The translations under genes and the position numbers were made by a program. DNA of 64,000 nucleotides from Winogradskyella haliclonae (lineage in GTDB: Bacteria; Bacteroidota; Bacteroidia; Flavobacteriales; Flavobacteriaceae). This document shows positions 35,991 to 46,381 of the stretch, piece by piece. Location of the stretch: contig NZ_BMDQ01000001.1 of the NCBI RefSeq assembly GCF_014635865.1, positions 434,001 through 498,000 of the forward strand. Direction: 5' to 3'. The notes under the pieces were generated by a model. The model was not told the DNA's origin. It made no database searches and was given only the letters and a program-made list of their open reading frames with translations. Numbering within the stretch: position 1 is the first letter of the stretch; each line of letters begins with the position of its first letter.

Positions 35991-36536
35991 ATGAAATCAA
36001 CAAAGTTTATCTATTTACTAATTATAACTTTTCCCTTATTAATGGTTTTTAATTGTGGAAGACCATCTAAAAGCAATAAAGAAGACATTAAGACAAAAGA
36101 AATAAAGAGGAAAGCAGTTTTTTTTAGTATCAAAGACTTGTCACTAGAAAGAGGTCTAGAAGAATTAGATGAAAGGTTTTTTCGTCCTATGAATCGATTA
36201 GAATATGATTTCCTATCTCAGGATAACGCCACTGTTAAATACAAACTTATTAAAGATGAAAGTATCGTGAGTTTTGAAATCATCATTGGTGGTGAGAAAG
36301 TAAATAATAGTTCTAATGGTAAAATCTCAGGTGTAGATGTTTTTTCCTCTGGTGAAATATTAACGAGAGTTACAATTAAGGATGGAATTGGGAATTACAA
36401 ATTAGAACTTACAGATTTACAGTACGAAAATGAAGAAAAGAAAAGGAATCTTACACCAAAACCAAGTGATAATGTGCATACAGATGGGAACAGAAATATT
36501 AGGAAAAATCTAATTTTTACAGAAAAGCCAGAGTAA
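35991..36536 (+). CDS. Putative lipoprotein of unknown function
   Basis: A 181-residue protein with a hydrophobic N-terminus ending VFNCGRPSKSNK, a permissive Bacteroidota lipobox, then a basic linker and a domain of alternating strands (residues 45-150). The ATG at 35991 is used because it follows the inverted repeat directly and gives a clean signal sequence; an ATG 39 bases upstream adds a polar extension. The downstream barrel gene begins 1 base after the stop, so the two are a unit. No family recognised. Confidence 0.7.
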   Translation: MKSTKFIYLLIITFPLLMVFNCGRPSKSNKEDIKTKEIKRKAVFFSIKDLSLERGLEELDERFFRPMNRLEYDFLSQDNATVKYKLIKDESIVSFEIIIGGEKVNNSSNGKISGVDVFSSGEILTRVTIKDGIGNYKLELTDLQYENEEKKRNLTPKPSDNVHTDGNRNIRKNLIFTEKPE

Positions 36537-36537
36537 A

Positions 36538-37905
36538 ATGAAAAAATATAATTTAATTTTTATAGCATTATTTTTTGTGGTCTCTATCGACTATATAAAT
36601 TGTCAGACTTTTGGACAAGATGGAGATGGATATACAAATATCATTGTGCCCGCAACACAATTAAGTTTAGACATAGCAAATAACATTGCATCATTTGAGT
36701 TTGTGCAGCCCTCAAATGATGATAAGTATATATTCGGTGCACGATTATCTGGTAAAACGGAAAATGGAGTGTCTGTTATTTTTTCTGAAGAAAAAATTGC
36801 TGGCGGTGCAAGTATGAATTTTCTTGTGGGGAGAAAATTCAGAGTAACAATTGATAGAACATCAACTCGGGAACAAGCTCTTCTAAGCAGAAAAATAAGT
36901 GCAGAACAGAGTAAGGATAATTTAGTACAAACGAACAACAACTACATATCGTCTCTTTCTAACCCAAACTCTAATCCCATAATTAGGGTATTAAAGAATA
37001 ATAGTAAAATTAGCGGTGGAAATATAAATAAAAAGAAAGTAGGAGATGTCAGATCCAAATTTAAAAAAGCATATAAATCCAAGGTTGAAGATTTAAATGA
37101 AGAATATGCCAAAAGCACTACTCCTGATGCAAGAAAATTTCAAATTCAAGCATTTAAAACTAATTCTCTAGTCGTTTATAATACCATCAATTCTAATCTC
37201 AATAATGCATATAATGCAGCGAAAAATTCAGAAAAAGCCTCAAGGGATTACACTGATTTTACTTTCGATGTTTCTTTTATTAATCATCTACTGTATCTAA
37301 GAGGAGGGTTTAATGGAAATAGTTTTAGATATGATTTAGATAATGACTCTACGACTGTAGATACACGTTTTGCAAAAAAAAATTTTAATGGCTGGAATCT
37401 AGAGCTAGGGTATAATATTAATATTGGTAGGACGTATATAGGAATAAGTGGAGAAACAGCTTACTTAAATAATTTATCTGCCTTAGATGAAATTTCATAC
37501 TCAATCAGAAAAGAAGACCTAACAATTACTGAAGGTACATTTACAACAACAGAATCAATAAATGCCTTTGAAGGAGATTTAGATAATTTTAATAGACATT
37601 CTATAAACATAGATTACACTCAATTAGTGCCAATTTCAAGAACTGACAACGGACTATATATTTCTTTAAATGGATTTTTAAGACAACGTTTTTATAGTAA
37701 TGCTGAAACGATAAAAGATCATATGGTTTTAGGGGGAGGTATATATGCGCTCAGTACACAGAAAAACCAATTATTGGGTGGGTTATTTGTACAAACTAAT
37801 GATTTATTTGGAGCTAATTCTAAACCAGAAGCTACTTTTGGAGACAGGATATTATTTGGCTTAGTCGCAAGATTCGCTTTCAAAGGAGCTGAGATAGTGG
37901 ATTAA
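36538..37905 (+). CDS. Exported putative outer-membrane barrel protein of unknown function
   Basis: A 455-residue protein with a signal peptide (IDYINCQ). Residues about 25-120 form a beta-rich domain, about 130-235 a charged, probably coiled-coil region (VRSKFKKAYKSKVEDLNEEY), and about 240-455 a set of amphipathic strands ending ILFGLVARFAFKG, which suggests a small outer-membrane barrel. One base after the preceding lipoprotein gene, so probably a two-component envelope assembly. Not recognised; it lies at the edge of the restriction island and may be accessory. Confidence 0.7.
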   Translation: MKKYNLIFIALFFVVSIDYINCQTFGQDGDGYTNIIVPATQLSLDIANNIASFEFVQPSNDDKYIFGARLSGKTENGVSVIFSEEKIAGGASMNFLVGRKFRVTIDRTSTREQALLSRKISAEQSKDNLVQTNNNYISSLSNPNSNPIIRVLKNNSKISGGNINKKKVGDVRSKFKKAYKSKVEDLNEEYAKSTTPDARKFQIQAFKTNSLVVYNTINSNLNNAYNAAKNSEKASRDYTDFTFDVSFINHLLYLRGGFNGNSFRYDLDNDSTTVDTRFAKKNFNGWNLELGYNINIGRTYIGISGETAYLNNLSALDEISYSIRKEDLTITEGTFTTTESINAFEGDLDNFNRHSINIDYTQLVPISRTDNGLYISLNGFLRQRFYSNAETIKDHMVLGGGIYALSTQKNQLLGGLFVQTNDLFGANSKPEATFGDRILFGLVARFAFKGAEIVD

Positions 37906-38026
37906 AAATTTACTCTATATTTATTTAATATAATTCTTTACAAACAAGGGCTTTTGTTATCTTTAGCTATTCCCTAATTAATAATTGTAAGTCATCAGAA
38001 GATGCTTTTTATATATAACTTAATCT

Positions 38027-39154
38027 ATGTTTTTAATCAATAAAGAAACCAACCGTATAGAGAGAATACAGGAAAAAACATTCTCAGAATTAAAATTTAA
38101 AGAGCGAGATAACCTTCAAGAATGGCTTGCCAATAATCCTTCTTCTTTAGGAGAGGATTTGTTAATTATTCAAAAGGAATTTGCTGGCTTTAATGATACA
38201 AGGGAACGTTTAGACTTATTAGCTCTTGATAAGCAAGGTAATCTTGTGATTATTGAAAATAAATTAGATGACACTGGTCGAGATGTCACATGGCAAGTTT
38301 TAAAATATGCATCTTATTGTTCCAGCTTAAGCAAATCTCAAATCATAAAAATTTATCAAGACTATCTGGTTTCGATTGGAGAGTCAAAAAATGCCGAAGA
38401 AGCTTTATCTGAATTTTTTGATGGCCAAGATATAGAAGAAATTTTTCTTAATAAAGGTACCACCCAACGCGTCATACTTGTGGCTGGTAATTATAGAAAA
38501 GAAGTCACATCAACCATTTTGTGGTTGCTCAATTATAATTTAAGAATCCAATGTTTTAAAGTTACTCCCTTTCAACTAGCTGAACAGCTAATTTTAAATG
38601 TAGAGCAAATTATACCAATGAAAGAAGCTGAGGAGTATGCCATTAAAATGGCAGAAAAAACCCAAGATGATATTTCTGCACAGGAAGAACTTAAGAGTAG
38701 ACATATAGTGAGAATAAAATTCTGGACTCAGTTGATAAAGGCAATGAATCAAAAATCCAAGTTGTATCAAAATATCAGTCCTGGAAAGTATAATTGGATA
38801 GGTGCTGGATCTGGAGTAAGAGGTGTTGGATTTAACTTCGCGGCGTCAAAAAATTATGGGAGAGCAGAGCTCTATATTGACAGAGGTGATAAAGAAGAAA
38901 ATGAGTTTGTGTTCAATGAATTGTTAAAACATAAAGAAAGTTTAGAAGCTAAGATAGGTCAAGGTTTAGAATGGGAATATCTAGAGACTAAAAGAGCTTG
39001 CCGTATTAAATTACAGGATTCAAGTTTTGATATCTTTAAAGAAGAACTCTGGCCAGAAGCTATTACATTTATGACCGATAGTATGGTTAAGTTAGAGAAA
39101 GCTATACAACCACATCTTAATACGATTAATAAAAAACTAAAAGCTTTTAATTAA
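38027..39154 (+). CDS. DUF4268 protein with N-terminal PD-(D/E)XK nuclease-like domain
   Basis: A 375-residue cytoplasmic protein. Residues 30-130 resemble the NucS-type nuclease fold: GEDLLIIQKEF, then Asp63 in ERLDLLALD and Glu77-x-Lys79 in VIIENK, the usual D...ExK site. The C-terminal half (about 225-375; KFWTQLIKAMNQKS, WIGAGSGVRGVGFNF) is DUF4268. Such proteins are widespread in Bacteria and often sit in defence regions; here it lies 106 bases upstream of a type I restriction operon, in the same direction. Substrate unknown. A near-consensus -7 box (TATCTTTA, 37958-37965) precedes it. Confidence 0.8.
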   Translation: MFLINKETNRIERIQEKTFSELKFKERDNLQEWLANNPSSLGEDLLIIQKEFAGFNDTRERLDLLALDKQGNLVIIENKLDDTGRDVTWQVLKYASYCSSLSKSQIIKIYQDYLVSIGESKNAEEALSEFFDGQDIEEIFLNKGTTQRVILVAGNYRKEVTSTILWLLNYNLRIQCFKVTPFQLAEQLILNVEQIIPMKEAEEYAIKMAEKTQDDISAQEELKSRHIVRIKFWTQLIKAMNQKSKLYQNISPGKYNWIGAGSGVRGVGFNFAASKNYGRAELYIDRGDKEENEFVFNELLKHKESLEAKIGQGLEWEYLETKRACRIKLQDSSFDIFKEELWPEAITFMTDSMVKLEKAIQPHLNTINKKLKAFN

Positions 39155-39260
39155 TTCTGTATAGCCATAAAAGATTTTTATTTTTATAGATTATAAATTC
39201 ACTTTTAAAGGAGTCAATTCAATTTCGTTAAATTGGTGAAGAATATCTTAAAACTAATCA

Positions 39261-40805
39261 ATGACAAGCATAGATCAAAGAGCAGAATTACAGAGACAAA
39301 TATGGAGTATTGCCAACAATGTACGTGGCTCAGTAGATGGATGGGACTTTAAGCAATTTGTATTAGGCACACTTTTTTATCGCTTCATAAGTGAGAATTT
39401 CACCAATTACATTGAAGCTGGTGATGAAAATATTAACTACGCAAGTTTACCAGATAGCGTCATTACACCTGAAATAAAAGAGGACGCCATTAAGACTAAA
39501 GGCTATTTTATTTATCCAAGTCAGTTGTTTATCAACGTAGCAAAAGAAGCCAATAGCAATCCTAATTTAAATACTGACTTAGCATCAATATTTACAGCTA
39601 TAGAAAGTTCTGCAAATGGCTACCCGTCAGAAGAAGATATAAAAGGCTTATTTGCAGATTTTGATACTACAAGTAACAGACTTGGAAATACTGTAGAAAA
39701 TAAAAACCAACGTTTAGCCGCGGTTATAAAAGGTGTAGAAGGTTTAAAACTAAGTATCGAAAACTCTAAAATAGATTTATTTGGTGATGCTTATGAGTTT
39801 TTAATCTCTAATTATGCAGCCAATGCAGGTAAATCTGGTGGTGAGTTCTTTACCCCTCAAAACGTATCCAAATTAATTGCGCAGTTAGCTATCCATAAAC
39901 AAGAAAAGGTAAATAAGATTTATGACCCTGCTGTAGGTTCTGGCTCATTACTATTACAGGCTAAAAAGCAATTTGATAATCATATTATAGAAGAAGGCTT
40001 CTTTGGGCAAGAAATAAACCATACCACCTACAACTTAGCACGTATGAATATGTTTTTGCACAATGTGAATTATGACAAATTTCATATTGTTTTAGGGAAT
40101 ACATTAATAAACCCAAAGTTAAGAGATGATAAACCTTTTGATGCTATAGTATCTAATCCACCATATTCCGTAAAATGGAAAGGTAGCGATGACCCTACTC
40201 TTATTAACGACGACCGTTTTGCACCTGCTGGTGTGTTAGCACCAAAATCTAAAGCAGATTTTGCTTTTGTACTACATGCATTAAGTTACCTTTCAAGTAA
40301 AGGAAGAGCTGCTTTAGTATGTTTTCCTGGTATTTTTTATCGAGGTGGTGCAGAACAAAAAATCAGAAAGTATTTGGTAGATAATAACTATGTGGAAACC
40401 GTTATTTCATTAGCACCTAACTTGTTTTACGGCACATCTATAGCTGTAAATATCTTAGTGTTGTCTAAAAGTAAAACAGACACTAAAACGCAGTTTATAG
40501 ATGCCTCTGGAGAAGATTTCTTTAATAAAGAAACGAATAACAATGTGATGACAGATACGCACATTGAAGCCATTATTAAAATGTTTGACAGCAAAGAGGA
40601 AGTAGCACACATTGCAACCTCTAAAGACAATACCAATATTGCTGAAAACGATTATAACCTTTCTGTAAGTTCTTATGTGGAACCAAAAGATACACGTGAG
40701 AAGATTGATATTGTGGAATTGAATAAACAGATTAAAAGGACTGTAGAGAAAATAGACCAATTGCGTGCCGATATTGATACCATCTTAAATGAAATTGAAG
40801 CATGA
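39261..40805 (+). CDS. hsdM: Type I restriction-modification system DNA methyltransferase subunit (HsdM)
   Basis: A 514-residue N6-adenine methyltransferase. Motif I DPAVGSGS (222-229) binds S-adenosylmethionine and motif IV NPPY (299-302) is the catalytic site. The N-terminal HsdM domain begins [29 protein letters not shown]. The C-terminal coiled coil (about 470-514) contacts HsdS. It overlaps hsdS by 4 bases (ATGA), implying coupled translation. A 6-bp inverted repeat (39220-39235, CAATTT/AAATTG) in the leader could be an operator. First gene of the operon hsdM-hsdS-prrC-hsdR. Confidence 0.96.
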   Translation: MTSIDQRAELQRQIWSIANNVRGSVDGWDFKQFVLGTLFYRFISENFTNYIEAGDENINYASLPDSVITPEIKEDAIKTKGYFIYPSQLFINVAKEANSNPNLNTDLASIFTAIESSANGYPSEEDIKGLFADFDTTSNRLGNTVENKNQRLAAVIKGVEGLKLSIENSKIDLFGDAYEFLISNYAANAGKSGGEFFTPQNVSKLIAQLAIHKQEKVNKIYDPAVGSGSLLLQAKKQFDNHIIEEGFFGQEINHTTYNLARMNMFLHNVNYDKFHIVLGNTLINPKLRDDKPFDAIVSNPPYSVKWKGSDDPTLINDDRFAPAGVLAPKSKADFAFVLHALSYLSSKGRAALVCFPGIFYRGGAEQKIRKYLVDNNYVETVISLAPNLFYGTSIAVNILVLSKSKTDTKTQFIDASGEDFFNKETNNNVMTDTHIEAIIKMFDSKEEVAHIATSKDNTNIAENDYNLSVSSYVEPKDTREKIDIVELNKQIKRTVEKIDQLRADIDTILNEIEA

Positions 40806-42001
40806 GTTATTTAGATGAATTGTTAAATGGTATTGATGTAATTTGGAAACCTTTATCTCATAAAGAAAATGGTTTGGCAGAATTGACAAGAGGGCGTGTA
40901 ATGTCAAAAACTTATTTACTCAAAAACGCTGGTAAATATCCAGTTTACAGTTCTCAAACTATCAATAATGGTGAAATAGGAAAGATTAAAACTTATGATT
41001 TTGATGGTGAGACAGTGACATGGACAACTGATGGTGCTAATGCAGGCACAGTGTTTTATCGAACAAGTAAATTTTCAATTACAAATGTATGTGGGTTAAT
41101 AAAAATCAATGATGTAGAAGAATTAAACTATAAATTTTTGTTTTATTGGTTATCCATTGAAGCAAAAAAACATGTCTATTCTGGAATGGGTAATCCTAAA
41201 TTAATGAGTAACCAAATGGCGAAAATCTTAATTCCTGTACCACCAATAGAAATCCAAAAAGAAATAGTTAGCATTTTAGAAACCTTTACAGAACTTACTA
41301 CAGAACTTACTACAGAACTTACTACACGTAAAAAACAGTATAGTTATTATCGGGAACAATTACTAACTTTTAATGAAAATGAAGTGCAACACGCACCTAT
41401 GGGAGATGAAAAAGTTGGCGAATTTATTAGAGGTAAACGATTTGTAAAAACCGATATGATTTCTGAAGGTGTCCCATGCATACACTATGGTGAAATGTAT
41501 ACACATTATGGTACTTGGGCAGATAAAACGAAATCATTTGTAAGTACAGAACTTGTAGAAAGGAAAAAACTAAGGCGTGCCGAAAAAGGAGACGTTATCA
41601 TTGTAGCAGCCGGTGAAACCATAGAAGATATAGGACAAGGAACAGCTTGGTTAGGTGAAGAAGGAGTTGTTATTCATGATGCTTGTTTTTATTATAAAAG
41701 CAATTTAAACCCTAAATATGTTGCTTATTTTACCAGAACAAGACAATTTCATGACCAAATAAAGAAACATATCCGAACAGGTAAAATTTCAGCAATTAAC
41801 TCAAAAGGATTAGGTAAAGCATTGATTCCAATTCCATCACCGGAAGAACAAGAACGTATCGTTGCTATCCTAGATAAATTTGATGTTTTAACAACTTCAA
41901 TAAGTGAAGGTTTACCAAAAGAAATAGAATTACGTAAAAAACAATACGAATATTATAGAGAAAAGTTGCTAACCTTTTCAAAAGAAAAAACAGAAGCGTA
42001 A
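40802..42001 (+). CDS. hsdS: Type I restriction-modification specificity subunit (HsdS) with central TELT repeats
   Basis: A 399-residue subunit that sets the bipartite DNA target. Two target-recognition domains (about 15-160 and 200-370) are each followed by a conserved helix with RKKQYxYYRExLLTF (176-190 and 378-392). The central spacer holds three exact TELT tetrapeptides (163-174), encoded by three perfect 12-bp repeats. In type IC enzymes (EcoR124 family) the copy number of such a four-residue repeat sets the spacing of the two half-sites. Both recognition domains are intact, so the enzyme should be functional. Confidence 0.95.
   Translation: MSYLDELLNGIDVIWKPLSHKENGLAELTRGRVMSKTYLLKNAGKYPVYSSQTINNGEIGKIKTYDFDGETVTWTTDGANAGTVFYRTSKFSITNVCGLIKINDVEELNYKFLFYWLSIEAKKHVYSGMGNPKLMSNQMAKILIPVPPIEIQKEIVSILETFTELTTELTTELTTRKKQYSYYREQLLTFNENEVQHAPMGDEKVGEFIRGKRFVKTDMISEGVPCIHYGEMYTHYGTWADKTKSFVSTELVERKKLRRAEKGDVIIVAAGETIEDIGQGTAWLGEEGVVIHDACFYYKSNLNPKYVAYFTRTRQFHDQIKKHIRTGKISAINSKGLGKALIPIPSPEEQERIVAILDKFDVLTTSISEGLPKEIELRKKQYEYYREKLLTFSKEKTEA
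41288..41323 (+). repeat. Three perfect 12-bp tandem repeats in hsdS
   Basis: ACAGAACTTACT occurs three times head to tail (41288-41299, 41300-41311, 41312-41323), in frame as Thr-Glu-Leu-Thr. Loss or gain of one copy would keep the frame and alter the spacer helix length. Confidence 0.95.
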
Positions 42002-42005
42002 AACT

Positions 42006-43220
42006 ATGAGTCAATCATTAACTCAAATAGCAGAAGCACTTAGAGATGCTAACAAAAAGGTACAACTTATATATGCCTTTAATGGTACAGGTAAAACACG
42101 CTTATCACGTATCTTTAGGTCATTAGTATACCCAAAGGATGATGATGAAGATGTGCAAGATGAATCAGGTATTAAAGTACTGTATTACAATGCCTTTACA
42201 GAAGATTTATTTTATTGGGATAATGATTTACATGGTGATAGTGACAGAAAACTAATTATACGCCCAAATAACTTTACAAATCTGGTGCTTCAATTTCTTA
42301 AAGACCAAGATTTAGATGGTAATATAGCATCAAATTTACAACACTATACAAATAATGATAAATTAACGCCTTTATTTAATGAGGAATATACAACTAAGAA
42401 TGAAGACGATGAAGATATAATTGTTCCTGCATATTCAGAGGTTACATTTTCAATTACAAGGGGTGGTGACGACACTTTAAATAATGTAAAAATATCTAAA
42501 GGAGAAGAAAGTAATTTTATTTGGTGCGTATTTTACAGTTTATTAGAACAGGCTGTAGAAATATTAAAAATTCCAGAAATTGAAAATCGTTCTACTGACC
42601 AATTCAACGATTTAGAATACGTTTTTATTGATGACCCTGTTAGCTCGTTAGATGAAAATCATTTAATAGAATTAGCAGTTAACTTAGCAGAACTTATTAA
42701 GCAATCAAATAATTTAAAGTTCATAGTTTCTACACATAGTCCACTTTTTTACAATGTTTTGTATAATGAATTAGGAAGTAAAAAATGCTATATGTTAAGT
42801 AAACTTGAAGATGGTACATTTGAAATTGAAGAGAAAAAGGGCGATTCAAATAAAAGCTTCTCTTACCATCTTTATCTTAAACATACAATAGAACAAGCAA
42901 TAGAATCAAATACTATTGAAAAATATCACTTTACATTACTACGTAATCTATATGAAAAGACAGCCAATTTTTTAGGATATCCTAAGTGGTCAGAGTTATT
43001 ACCTGATGATAAGCAAACTTATTATAATCGAATTATTCAGTTTACAAGCCATTCCACATTATCAAATGAAGCCGTAGCTGAACCAACTGACCCAGAAAAG
43101 CAGATTGTGAAGTTTTTATTAGACCATTTAGTTAATAGCAAGTATTGGATAGAAGAAATTGAAGCGCAACCAATAGCAGATGAAGCTTCATCAACAGAAA
43201 CAGAGAATGCAACAGTATAA
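42006..43220 (+). CDS. prrC: PrrC-like latent anticodon nuclease with ABC-type ATPase domain
   Basis: A 404-residue protein. The N-terminal part is an ABC-like NTPase: Walker A FNGTGKT (25-31), signature SKGEE (164-168), Walker B YVFIDDP (205-211) and the STHSP switch near 243. The C-terminal part matches the published nuclease residues of E. coli PrrC: Arg313, Glu317 and His349 here stand exactly 7 positions before Arg320, Glu324 and His356, and the tRNA-Lys recognition segment GDSNKSFSY (Asp280) likewise aligns with Asp287. E. coli PrrC is 396 residues and also lies between hsdS and hsdR. It is expected to be held silent by the restriction complex and to cut the tRNA-Lys anticodon loop when the complex is disturbed. 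Overlaps hsdR by 14 bases. Confidence 0.88.
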   Translation: MSQSLTQIAEALRDANKKVQLIYAFNGTGKTRLSRIFRSLVYPKDDDEDVQDESGIKVLYYNAFTEDLFYWDNDLHGDSDRKLIIRPNNFTNLVLQFLKDQDLDGNIASNLQHYTNNDKLTPLFNEEYTTKNEDDEDIIVPAYSEVTFSITRGGDDTLNNVKISKGEESNFIWCVFYSLLEQAVEILKIPEIENRSTDQFNDLEYVFIDDPVSSLDENHLIELAVNLAELIKQSNNLKFIVSTHSPLFYNVLYNELGSKKCYMLSKLEDGTFEIEEKKGDSNKSFSYHLYLKHTIEQAIESNTIEKYHFTLLRNLYEKTANFLGYPKWSELLPDDKQTYYNRIIQFTSHSTLSNEAVAEPTDPEKQIVKFLLDHLVNSKYWIEEIEAQPIADEASSTETENATV

Positions 43221-46200
43221 AACCATAGCAGAATCAAACAATTTTATTGTTTTAGATAACTACAAAAAGTTTTCAGAGGTAAACGAAACACCTTCTGGTT
43301 ATCAGACAGAGGCAGATTTAGAGAAAGAACTTATTCAAGATTTACAAAATCAAGGATATGATTATTTGCCTAATCTTACCAATCAAAAAAGTATGCTCGC
43401 TAATGTGCGCACACAATTGCAGAACCTCAATAATATGCAATTTACAGATAGCGAGTGGAAGCGTTTTATAGAAGAATTTTTAGATAAACCAAATGATAAT
43501 CTTGTAGATAAAACAAGGAAGATTCACGATAATTATATTTATGATTTTGTTTTTGATGATGGGCGTATTAAAAATATATATTTAGTAGATAAGAACAATA
43601 TTTTACGTAATAAGGTTCAAGTCATTTCACAGTTTGAGCAGAAAGGCATACATGCCAATCGTTATGATGTTACTATTTTAGTAAATGGTTTACCATTAGT
43701 ACAAGTAGAGTTAAAAAAACGTGGTGTACCTATTCGTGAGGCATTTAATCAAGTGCATCGCTATTCTAAAGAGAGTTTTAATACAGACAACTCACTTTTT
43801 AAGTACCTACAAATGTTTGTAATTTCTAATGGTACAGACAGTCGGTATTTTGCTAATACAGTACAGCGTAACAAAAACAGTTACGACTTCACGATGAATT
43901 GGGCAAAATCGGATAACTCATTAATTAAAGACCTTAAAGATTTTACAGCTACTTTTTTTCAAACAAGAACGCTACTTAATATATTACTAAAATACTCTGT
44001 CTTCGATGTAAATGATACACTGCTAATAATGAGACCCTATCAAATTGCAGCAACAGAGCGTATTTTATGGAAAATACAAAGTTCATTTAACTCTAAAAAA
44101 TGGTCTAATACAGAGGGTGGTGGCTATATATGGCATACTACAGGTTCTGGAAAAACATTAACAAGTTTCAAAGCGGCTCGATTAGCAACAAAACTTGACT
44201 TTGTAGATAAAGTATTCTTTGTGGTAGATAGGAAAGATTTAGACTTTCAAACCATGAAAGAGTATCAACGTTTCTCACCAGATAGTGTTAATGGTTCAGA
44301 TAGTACAGCAGGTTTAAAAAGAAATATAAACAAAGAAGATAATAAGATTATAGTAACAACAATTCAGAAACTAAATAATCTGATGAAAAGTGAAAGTGAT
44401 TTGTCTATATATCAAAAACAAGTCGTATTCATATTTGACGAAGCACATCGCTCGCAATTTGGAAAAACTGGCAAAGGCGAGGCTCAAAAAAATTTAAAGA
44501 AAAGATTTAAGAAATATTATCAATTTGGGTTTACAGGGACACCAATCTTTGCGGGGATAAATTCTTTAGGAAGTGAAGACACTGCAAGTATTTTTGGTCG
44601 TGAATTACATTCCTATGTTATTACGGATGCTATTAGAGACGAAAAAGTATTAAAATTTAAAGTAGATTATAACGATGTAAGGCCACAATTTAGAGGTATA
44701 GAAACAGAGTTAGATGAAAAGAAATTAAGTGCTGCGGAAAAAAAGAGGGCATTTCTACATCCTGTAAGAATTACAGAAATATCACAATATCTTTTAAATA
44801 ACTACAGACAAAAAACACATAGAACCAAAGGCGGTAATACTGGATTTAATGCCATGTTTGCAGTAAGTAGTGTTGATGCAGCCAAATGTTATTACGATGA
44901 AATAAATAAGTTGCAACAAGGTAGTGACAAACCTTTAAAAATTGCTACTATATTTTCGTTTGCAGCCAATGAAGAGCAAAATGCTATTGGTGAAATCCCT
45001 GATGAAAATTTTGAACCAACAGCGCTAGATGTCAGTGCAAAAGAATTTTTAACCAAAGCTATTAATGACTATAACACGATGTTTAAAATGAACTATAGTG
45101 TTGAAAGCAAAGAATTTCAGAATTACTATCGTGATTTATCCAATCGTGTTAAAAGGAAAGAGGTTGATTTGTTGATTGTAGTAGGTATGTTTTTAACAGG
45201 TTTTGATGCGCCTACGCTCAATACATTATTTGTAGATAAAAATTTGCGTTATCATGGACTAATACAGGCATTCTCTCGTACAAACCGAATTTTTAACGCA
45301 ACAAAAACCTTTGGAAACATAGTCACCTTTAGAGATTTAGAACAAGCTACGATTGATGCAATAAAAACCTTTGGCGATAGTAACACAAGAGATGTAGTAT
45401 TAGAGAAAAGCTATAAAGAATATTTAGAAGGCTTTACAGATATAGTAACAGGAAAAGCACGTATGGGCTTCATTGAAGTGGTAAAGGAATTAAATGAAAA
45501 GTTTCCAGACCCTGAATCTATAATAACAGAGAAAGACAAGAAAATATTTTCTAAACTTTTTGGAGAGTATTTACGTGTTGAAAATATACTTCAGAATTAT
45601 GATGAGTTTATTCATTTAAAAGCGTTTCAATCAGTTGATTTAGATAATCCTGATGCTATTGAAGAGTTTAAACTAAAACACTTTATATCAGATGAAGATA
45701 TTGCTGTTATGAAAGAAATAGAAGTACCCTCAGAAAGAACACTTCAAGATTACCGCTCTACATATAATGATATACGTGATTGGTTAAGAAGAGAAAAACA
45801 GGGTAAAGAAGCAGAAGAATCAGATATCGATTGGGATGATGTGGTGTTTGAAGTAGATTTATTGAAATCACAAGAAATTAACTTGGATTATATTCTGGAA
45901 TTAATTTTTGAAAACAATAAAAAGAATAAAAATAAATCTGAATTAGTAGAAGAAATTAGACGTGTGATTCGTGCAAGTATAGGAAATAGAGCTAAAGAAG
46001 GGTTAATTGTAGATTTTATTAATGAAACTGATTTAGATGAGATAAAAGAAAAAGCAACTATAATAGATGCGTTCTTTGCCTATGCTCAAGGAAAACAGAA
46101 AACAGAGGCATCAGAGTTAATTGTGGATGAGAATTTAAATGAGGAAGCTGCAAAACGTTATATTCTAACTTCTTTAAAACGAAAATACGCGAGTGATAAC

Positions 46201-46332
46201 GGTACAGAGCTAAATTCAATTTTACCAAAAATGAGCCCTTTGAATCCTAAATATTTAACTAAAAAACAAAGTGTATTCCAAAAGATTTCATCTTTTGTAG
46301 AGAAATTTAAAGATGTTGGTGGGCAATTATAA
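43207..46332 (+). CDS. hsdR: Type I restriction enzyme motor/endonuclease subunit (HsdR)
   Basis: A 1041-residue subunit. The nuclease domain has Asp154 and Glu168-x-Lys170 (VQVELKKRG). The SF2 translocase has Walker A GSGKT (313-317), DEAH (411-414), FTGTP and QAFSRTNR. The C-terminal helical region (about 750-1041) docks to the methyltransferase core. The ATG at 43207 is preferred because its N-terminus [19 protein letters not shown] is the usual HsdR beginning; an ATG at 43180 adds nine residues. Its overlap with prrC indicates coupled translation. Confidence 0.95.
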   Translation: MQQYKTIAESNNFIVLDNYKKFSEVNETPSGYQTEADLEKELIQDLQNQGYDYLPNLTNQKSMLANVRTQLQNLNNMQFTDSEWKRFIEEFLDKPNDNLVDKTRKIHDNYIYDFVFDDGRIKNIYLVDKNNILRNKVQVISQFEQKGIHANRYDVTILVNGLPLVQVELKKRGVPIREAFNQVHRYSKESFNTDNSLFKYLQMFVISNGTDSRYFANTVQRNKNSYDFTMNWAKSDNSLIKDLKDFTATFFQTRTLLNILLKYSVFDVNDTLLIMRPYQIAATERILWKIQSSFNSKKWSNTEGGGYIWHTTGSGKTLTSFKAARLATKLDFVDKVFFVVDRKDLDFQTMKEYQRFSPDSVNGSDSTAGLKRNINKEDNKIIVTTIQKLNNLMKSESDLSIYQKQVVFIFDEAHRSQFGKTGKGEAQKNLKKRFKKYYQFGFTGTPIFAGINSLGSEDTASIFGRELHSYVITDAIRDEKVLKFKVDYNDVRPQFRGIETELDEKKLSAAEKKRAFLHPVRITEISQYLLNNYRQKTHRTKGGNTGFNAMFAVSSVDAAKCYYDEINKLQQGSDKPLKIATIFSFAANEEQNAIGEIPDENFEPTALDVSAKEFLTKAINDYNTMFKMNYSVESKEFQNYYRDLSNRVKRKEVDLLIVVGMFLTGFDAPTLNTLFVDKNLRYHGLIQAFSRTNRIFNATKTFGNIVTFRDLEQATIDAIKTFGDSNTRDVVLEKSYKEYLEGFTDIVTGKARMGFIEVVKELNEKFPDPESIITEKDKKIFSKLFGEYLRVENILQNYDEFIHLKAFQSVDLDNPDAIEEFKLKHFISDEDIAVMKEIEVPSERTLQDYRSTYNDIRDWLRREKQGKEAEESDIDWDDVVFEVDLLKSQEINLDYILELIFENNKKNKNKSELVEEIRRVIRASIGNRAKEGLIVDFINETDLDEIKEKATIIDAFFAYAQGKQKTEASELIVDENLNEEAAKRYILTSLKRKYASDNGTELNSILPKMSPLNPKYLTKKQSVFQKISSFVEKFKDVGGQL

Positions 46333-46353
46333 AAATTAACCTTGAAAAATTAA

Positions 46354-46380
46354 AAAAGCGCCTTTCGGCGCTTTTCTTCT
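46354..46380. terminator. Terminator between hsdR and the convergent aspartate kinase gene
   Basis: Perfect 9-bp stem (46354-46362 with 46367-46375), TTTC loop, T-rich tail on the plus strand and A-tract on the other side, so bidirectional. Confidence 0.85.
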
Positions 46381-46381
46381 A

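Noticed and set aside
43180..43207. hsdR start at 43180
   Set aside because: The usual HsdR N-terminus begins at the ATG at 43207; the extra nine residues have no family match.
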